Shown piece by piece: positions 6,959-11,373 of a stretch of DNA of 11,373 bases. Source of the stretch: Candidatus Latescibacterota bacterium. Lineage in GTDB: Bacteria; Latescibacterota; MVCY01. Numbering within the stretch: the first letter of the stretch is position 1; every line of letters begins with the position of its first letter. The notes beneath the pieces were generated by a model that saw nothing but the letters and a program-made list of their open reading frames with translations, did not search any database and was not told where the DNA came from. The stretch lies in NCBI GenBank assembly GCA_030629295.1, contig DAOVPH010000030.1:1-11373 (forward strand). The letters run 5' to 3'. Both the position numbers and the translations under genes were made by a program.

Positions 6959-7011
6959 TTGTCTATTTTGATCTCGGAATTTCTCAATTATAAGCAGAAG
7001 GGAGGTCTGTG

Positions 7012-9639
7012 ATGTTCAGAAGGCTACGGGGGTATTCTATTGTGCTGATTCTGTTGGGTTGTACAGCGGCTGGCGCCCAGGTGAGAACGACGGCTTTCCA
7101 GCCCGAAGGACTCCATGTGATGGTAGGGGCTATCGAACCGGCCTTAAGAAAATGGTATGTTCCTCAAGAGCTGTACAGCGAGTTCGGATGGGAGCAGTGG
7201 CAGTACACCAACTATGCAAAGGACATTTACCGCAAGTACACGGATATCGGCTTAGAAGGCTACAGGTATTATGACATCTATGGGGAGTATATCACCAAAG
7301 GGTGGAAGGTCTACGATTGGAGTCAAGACATGCCCAAGGACTTCGGAAGCGCTGTGTTTAAGAGCCCGAAGTTCTCCAAGTGGTTTGGCAATGTGCTAGT
7401 ATCTTCCACGAGAAAGGGGCAATACTCCACCGCCTTAACAGTGGGCAACGAGATTAGAACCACCTTGACCCCTCTCACCTTTTCCAAGCCTACCTTCAAT
7501 GGGATTCAGATGGACTTTATGTGTGATAAGTATGCCGCTACAGTGCTGACTTCTCGAGCCAATCAGGCGGGAAATGTGCTTAAGGAAGACACTTCACTTC
7601 CAGAGGCTATGACCAACTTCACCAATTTTGTGGGACTGAGAGGGGTTGTTCAGATAGGGCGCTTCGCAAGTGTGGGCGCCACTTATGTCAATGCCCATAT
7701 TGGGCATAGTCGGATGGATTGGGCAGACTATTCGTTGAAAGGACGGCTGAGCACCTGGCAGAATGCAACCAGAGTGCTGCAGATAACTATCAGGTTCTCC
7801 GACGACTCCCCGGAAGACGGAGAGGCCGGGACTATGCTCTTTCAAGAAAGTATCTTCATCAACGGTAGGAAGGCCGATATAACTCCGGTCATTAAAGGGG
7901 GAATCCTGCGCGAAGGGCACTGGGAAGCCAATGGAGATATGGAACTGTTATTGGTCTACGATATCTCTGGGTGGGCTTATGTAGATAAGCAGGGAGAGGA
8001 CAAGGATGTCTCTGATTTCAAAAAAGTGACCTTCAAGTTTGTTTTGGCCAACGATTATAAGATTGAAATAACCTCAAATGCTCAGAGAGATGAAAGGGGA
8101 GAAGAGATATTCCTCCCTGTTACCAGAGCGCCGGGAAATGTGAAAGATGCTACCAATCAGAAGGAGGTTGTATTTGACTACGGCCTACCTACCGCAAACC
8201 AGATATACGGGTTAACCTTTGAATTGAACGATCTGGCTGGTTTCAGCCTGAGGGCTGAATATGACATCAACACCAGATACAGACGCTTCCCTAACAACAA
8301 TCCAGAAATTGAAATCAGAGAGCATTCTCTTGCCTCTGACAAATCTGATGCCTGGTACGTGACTCTGCAGAAGTTAGCCCATCCCTGGTATGCCTATGCA
8401 GAGGCCTTCAGTATGGACCCGGACTACAGCACAATGATGTACCTCACAGGCATTCAAGGAGAGGTCTATTACGATAATAAACATAGATATTGGTTTGAAT
8501 TTGTTGACGATAACGACGACCAGGATAGGTGGCCGGATTGGAGGCGCAAAGGGAGCAATCAGATGGCAGAAGGAGGCAGCGATGCAGAAAGGGGCGTAGA
8601 TGCGATAGCCGGAGGGGTATTCCCAGGGCTGGATGAAAACAATGATTTAGTGCCTGACTTCAACCAGAACTGGAACTATTGGCCCGATTATGAAGAACCT
8701 TTCCTCAGGCACACCGTCGATCCCCCTGAATATCTGTTTGGAATGGATATGAACAATAACACGGTGATCGATAGGTTCGAGAACGATGAGGAACCAGATT
8801 ATCCGTTCAAAAAAGACCACCAGGGGTATAATGCCTATGTGGGGGTAGAGGCTTTGCCAGGAGTGAAATTCACCGCCGGTCATCTTCACGAATGGACCCT
8901 ATCGAGTGATAAAAGAAGTGAGGCCAATTATGCCCTCTTCACTTTAGAGAGAAGCTTTCCTGGGGTGGGGATCTTCAGGGTGTTCAATAACTTTAAGATT
9001 GTCCGGGACAACATCCCCGATGACCTGGTGCAGTGGCAGCAATTACTTGGTACTCGGGCAGGGATGATCGCGTTCAGTGACCCCCTGGTTTGCCAGAATA
9101 CGACAGTAAACAACGCTTATACGGACTTCAGCTATATTGGAATTGACCGCCTCACTTTTATAAACAAGCTTAAATACGACACTTACCATCAAAAGAAATC
9201 GCGGCTTAGTTTAAGGGATCACTCCGAGATGCTGGGTATCGTTAGCAAGGCCAGTTATCGTCTGGGTTCTATCAAGGGGATAACTTTTGAACCGAGGATA
9301 AAGGGGATGTTCCTTCGAAAAACGCCCTTGGGCAAGGGAGAACCAGAACAAAAGGACCTCTGGATATTCCCCTCACTGATAAACCGTATTCCCGTATTTG
9401 AATATGGGCTACTGGAGTCGGGTGTGGAATACACGAGGTACCGAGATCTGGCCAAAAGACCGGATTTAGAAGACTTTCATAATTTGGTCTTTGCAGTTCA
9501 GTTCTCCAATGCGTCCGCTTATATGGGCTATAAGATAACCAGCAAGGTAGGATTCCGTCAGAGTACCCAGTACCTGCCGGATGATGTGAGGAGAACATCA
9601 AACACTATATTTGTGCAGATATATGCTGGGGTGGAGTGA
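7012..9639 (+). CDS. Probable outer-membrane beta-barrel protein with EF-hand-like loop, 875 aa
   Basis: AAGGGAGG (6998-7005) lies 6 nt before ATG 7012; the in-frame GTG at 7009 is only 3 nt from it and is rejected. Residues 1-22 form a signal peptide (MFRRLRG, hydrophobic core, AGA|Q). ILLGC at 13-17 could instead be a non-standard lipobox. The protein shows many alternating aromatic/polar stretches typical of outer-membrane strands, for example FSLRAEYDINTRYRRF and LESGVEYTRYRDL, and ends NTIFVQIYAGVE, an amphipathic strand though without a terminal Phe. The middle holds Asp/Asn-rich loops: DDNDDQDRWPD (499-509), DENNDLVPD (541-549) and DMNNNTVIDRFE (579-590). The last has ligands at EF-hand positions 1, 3, 5, 9 and 12 (D579, N581, N583, D587, E590) and Ile at 8. 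WEQWQY (60-65) resembles WEEWSY of the preceding gene's product. I recognise no named family. It could anchor or export the neighbouring surface proteins (inference). Confidence 0.88.
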   Translation: MFRRLRGYSIVLILLGCTAAGAQVRTTAFQPEGLHVMVGAIEPALRKWYVPQELYSEFGWEQWQYTNYAKDIYRKYTDIGLEGYRYYDIYGEYITKGWKVYDWSQDMPKDFGSAVFKSPKFSKWFGNVLVSSTRKGQYSTALTVGNEIRTTLTPLTFSKPTFNGIQMDFMCDKYAATVLTSRANQAGNVLKEDTSLPEAMTNFTNFVGLRGVVQIGRFASVGATYVNAHIGHSRMDWADYSLKGRLSTWQNATRVLQITIRFSDDSPEDGEAGTMLFQESIFINGRKADITPVIKGGILREGHWEANGDMELLLVYDISGWAYVDKQGEDKDVSDFKKVTFKFVLANDYKIEITSNAQRDERGEEIFLPVTRAPGNVKDATNQKEVVFDYGLPTANQIYGLTFELNDLAGFSLRAEYDINTRYRRFPNNNPEIEIREHSLASDKSDAWYVTLQKLAHPWYAYAEAFSMDPDYSTMMYLTGIQGEVYYDNKHRYWFEFVDDNDDQDRWPDWRRKGSNQMAEGGSDAERGVDAIAGGVFPGLDENNDLVPDFNQNWNYWPDYEEPFLRHTVDPPEYLFGMDMNNNTVIDRFENDEEPDYPFKKDHQGYNAYVGVEALPGVKFTAGHLHEWTLSSDKRSEANYALFTLERSFPGVGIFRVFNNFKIVRDNIPDDLVQWQQLLGTRAGMIAFSDPLVCQNTTVNNAYTDFSYIGIDRLTFINKLKYDTYHQKKSRLSLRDHSEMLGIVSKASYRLGSIKGITFEPRIKGMFLRKTPLGKGEPEQKDLWIFPSLINRIPVFEYGLLESGVEYTRYRDLAKRPDLEDFHNLVFAVQFSNASAYMGYKITSKVGFRQSTQYLPDDVRRTSNTIFVQIYAGVE

Positions 9640-9685
9640 TTTTGAAAAAAGTCCCCCAAAAGGATTTAGTAGCTTCAAAAATAAC

Positions 9686-9714
9686 TTGACAAAACAGATA
9701 AGCTCTCTTATATT
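9686..9714 (+). promoter_or_regulatory. Sigma-70-type promoter for the TPR gene
   Basis: TTGACA (9686-9691) and TATATT (9709-9714) are separated by 17 bp, a perfect -35 and a 5-of-6 -10. The predicted start of transcription is near 9721, giving a leader of roughly 58 nt before the ATG at 9779. It sits in the AT-rich gap 9640-9778, where I see no convincing terminator for the upstream gene. A tandem GAACTC GAACTC lies at 9715-9726 around the predicted start. A weaker alternative, TTGAAC (9713-9718) with TATATC (9735-9740), overlaps it. Confidence 0.7.
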
Positions 9715-9778
9715 GAACTCGAACTCTTAATTTATATATCTATACCAAACCCTTATTTTGCCGAAGGGAGGGAGTTTT

Positions 9779-11373
9779 ATGCCAGTAAAAGTTGTAGTAG
9801 CGTTGCTGGTGGCCCTGGGAACAAGCTTATTTTTACCTGTTCCGCAGAATCTGATGACCTGGTTTGAAAATGGGCAGTCTTACTATGCTATCGGGGAGTA
9901 TGAATACGCCACCAAGGAATACTCGAAGATCATCAGATTTCGCCACTGGGGAGTAGATGTACAGAAAGTAGAAGTAGGAATAACCGAAGAGTTTAAACTC
10001 CCGATAAAAGCGGCTGCTTTCTACCAGTTGGGTTCTTGTCGTAAGAAACTTGAGGACTTCGACAAGGCGGTAGAAGACTACCGAGTGGTGTTAAAGGAGG
10101 CTAATGTCCCTGAAGATTTCAGGGCAGATGTTCAATTTCAGATCGCCGAGACCAGATTCTACCAGCAGAAATTTCTGGAGGCTACTGAGGAGTACCAAAA
10201 CTTCATTGCCCAATACCCACAATCCAGATTTGTGGACAAGGCATATTTTCGAACTGGGGTGAGTCTCTATAAGGCAGAGAAATATGAAAAGGCGATCTCC
10301 GTCTTTGGGGAGTTGGCAAGCGAATTTCCAGAGAGCAAATATGCAGCCGATGCAGCATACCAGGTTGCAGATTGTTACGCTAAATTGAATGAGTATGAAC
10401 AGAGCATCGCCGCCGCTAACAACGTTCTGGAAAAATACCCCCACAGCGCTGCCGTTGCCAAGGCGGAATATCTTAAGGCATTCTGTTATGACAAGTTGGG
10501 AGACTATGATAGGACTATCGAGTCTTACAAGAAGATCATAGCCCTCTACGACAAGATGTATGAGATACTGCGTGCCTCCTTTCGGGAAGGGATAAATGTA
10601 GATTTTGACGAGTACATAAGGCTCTACGAGAACTCTTTCATGCGCATCGGCGAGATCTATCGGGACCGGATGGGTGACTATGAAAAGGCTTACGACGCAT
10701 ACGTGCTGGCCCAGGAAACCGTGGAGGAGCGAGATTACAAGGCTAAGATACAGTTGGATATCGGGCATAATTACCTGCGCTGGAGGAAATACGATGAGGC
10801 AATAAAGGCCTATGCCCTGGTTATTACCAACTACCCTAAGAGTCCTTATCCACCCGATGCTCAAGCCTCTATTGGAGACGCTTATTATCAAGCTGGCGAT
10901 TTGGATAAGGCCAAGGAGGAATACCTGAATGTGCTTATTAAGTTTCCTGACTGCAGCACCGAGCGGAGGGCCCGCGCCCTATATGATGCTGGTTGGTGTT
11001 CAGAACAGGTTAACCAGCTCCAGGAGGCACTTGCCTATTACAACAGGGCTGTAGAGGAGTTTTCCCACTCTCAATCAGCACCCCCCTCTCTGGTACGGAT
11101 AGGTCAGATATTCTATAATGAGGGCAGATACGAAGAGGCAATTGCTGAATATGATAAGATATTTGAGAGATACCCAGAGAACGAACTGACCAACCAGGTC
11201 CATTATTCTGTGGGCCAATGTTTGATAAAACTGGGCAGGACAACAGAGGCACGGGAGGCATTTGGGAAAGTGACCAAAGAGGCAGGGAAATTCTATGTGG
11301 CAGCCTCTATTGCCAGTGCAGATTTATATTTCCAGACAGGTGATGAGACAGCAGCCCAGCGGATCCTGACCGA
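9779..11373 (+). CDS. TPR-repeat envelope protein, partial at the window edge (531+ aa)
   Basis: AGGGAGGGAG (9765-9774) precedes ATG 9779; the frame stays open to the window end, so the C-terminus is missing. Residues 1-20 (MPVKVVVALLVALGTSLFLP) look like a signal peptide or membrane anchor with few charges. From about residue 26 to the edge there are about 13 tetratricopeptide repeats with the usual small/aromatic spacing, for example AFYQLGSCRKKLEDFDKAVE and IGDAYYQAGDLDKAKEEYLN. Several end in a YPxS/FPxS turn (AQYPQS, EFPESK, KYPHS, NYPKS), as in TPR proteins of the BamD/YbgF/TolA-partner style (TPR_6). A longer inter-repeat insert lies around residues 260-280 (YDKMYEILRASFREGIN). The role is protein-protein scaffolding, probably periplasmic or outer-membrane associated; the partner is unknown. 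It has its own promoter, so it may start a new operon continuing beyond the window. Confidence 0.9.
   Translation, partial: MPVKVVVALLVALGTSLFLPVPQNLMTWFENGQSYYAIGEYEYATKEYSKIIRFRHWGVDVQKVEVGITEEFKLPIKAAAFYQLGSCRKKLEDFDKAVEDYRVVLKEANVPEDFRADVQFQIAETRFYQQKFLEATEEYQNFIAQYPQSRFVDKAYFRTGVSLYKAEKYEKAISVFGELASEFPESKYAADAAYQVADCYAKLNEYEQSIAAANNVLEKYPHSAAVAKAEYLKAFCYDKLGDYDRTIESYKKIIALYDKMYEILRASFREGINVDFDEYIRLYENSFMRIGEIYRDRMGDYEKAYDAYVLAQETVEERDYKAKIQLDIGHNYLRWRKYDEAIKAYALVITNYPKSPYPPDAQASIGDAYYQAGDLDKAKEEYLNVLIKFPDCSTERRARALYDAGWCSEQVNQLQEALAYYNRAVEEFSHSQSAPPSLVRIGQIFYNEGRYEEAIAEYDKIFERYPENELTNQVHYSVGQCLIKLGRTTEAREAFGKVTKEAGKFYVAASIASADLYFQTGDETAAQRILT

Noticed and set aside
6968..6994. Candidate promoter TTGATC...TATAAG upstream of the barrel gene
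   Set aside because: The spacing is only 15 bp and the start of transcription would fall inside the Shine-Dalgarno sequence at 6998-7005.
7059..7274. Second + strand open frame overlapping the start of the barrel gene
   Set aside because: It is in a different frame inside a gene with a clear ribosome-binding site and signal peptide, and its product has no recognisable features.
10091..10891. Long open frame on the minus strand (266 codons)
   Set aside because: It lies wholly opposite the TPR gene, whose repeats are unmistakable on the + strand. The minus-strand product has no domain or composition of a real protein and has no independent ribosome-binding context.

Overview
The window reads as a chromosomal segment of a Gram-negative (two-membrane) bacterium. 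It contains a lipoprotein with a lipobox, a likely outer-membrane beta-barrel, several signal-peptide proteins and a long TPR protein. Two proteins end in FlgD-Ig/CHU_C-like C-terminal domains (motif NPFTPNGDGxND), which are common in the FCB group and in uncultured candidate phyla near it (for example KSB1, Latescibacterota, Eisenbacteria, Zixibacteria). That placement is an impression from domain style and is not proven. All genes lie on the + strand, and every reading frame I accept encodes an exported or envelope-associated product. I see no RNA gene, CRISPR array, transposase or phage gene.

Layout. (1) 1-1339: the 3' end of one small exported protein gene, then a complete paralogue (293 aa, CBM9/DOMON-like beta-sandwich). 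Each is followed by its own strong intrinsic terminator. The last ~55 codons' worth of 3' end plus the terminator are nearly identical between the copies, while the sequence just upstream is much more diverged. (2) 1345-1425: an intergenic inverted repeat built from 8-bp units. (3) 1483-2205: a 240-aa lipoprotein of unknown family. (4) 2290-4227 and 4318-6885: two large paralogous surface proteins. They share an N-terminal motif, discoidin (F5/8 type C)-like domains (one in the first, two in the second), internal beta-sandwiches and a FlgD-Ig-like C-terminus. A terminator hairpin separates them. (5) 6891-6958: a second inverted repeat related to the first. (6) 7012-9639: an 875-aa probable outer-membrane barrel protein with Asp/Asn-rich loops, one of which has exact EF-hand spacing. 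(7) 9686-9714: a near-consensus sigma-70 promoter. (8) 9779 to the window edge: a TPR-repeat protein with about 13 repeats, unfinished at the edge.

How they may work together (inference): the set looks like a locus for a cell-surface layer or glycan-contacting apparatus. Small CBM9-like and large discoidin-like proteins would bind glycans or surfaces, an outer-membrane barrel and an outer-membrane lipoprotein would provide the anchor or export route, and a periplasmic TPR scaffold would organise assembly. No catalytic domain is visible, so binding, adhesion or structure is more likely than degradation. The terminators and the promoter indicate several transcription units, not one operon.
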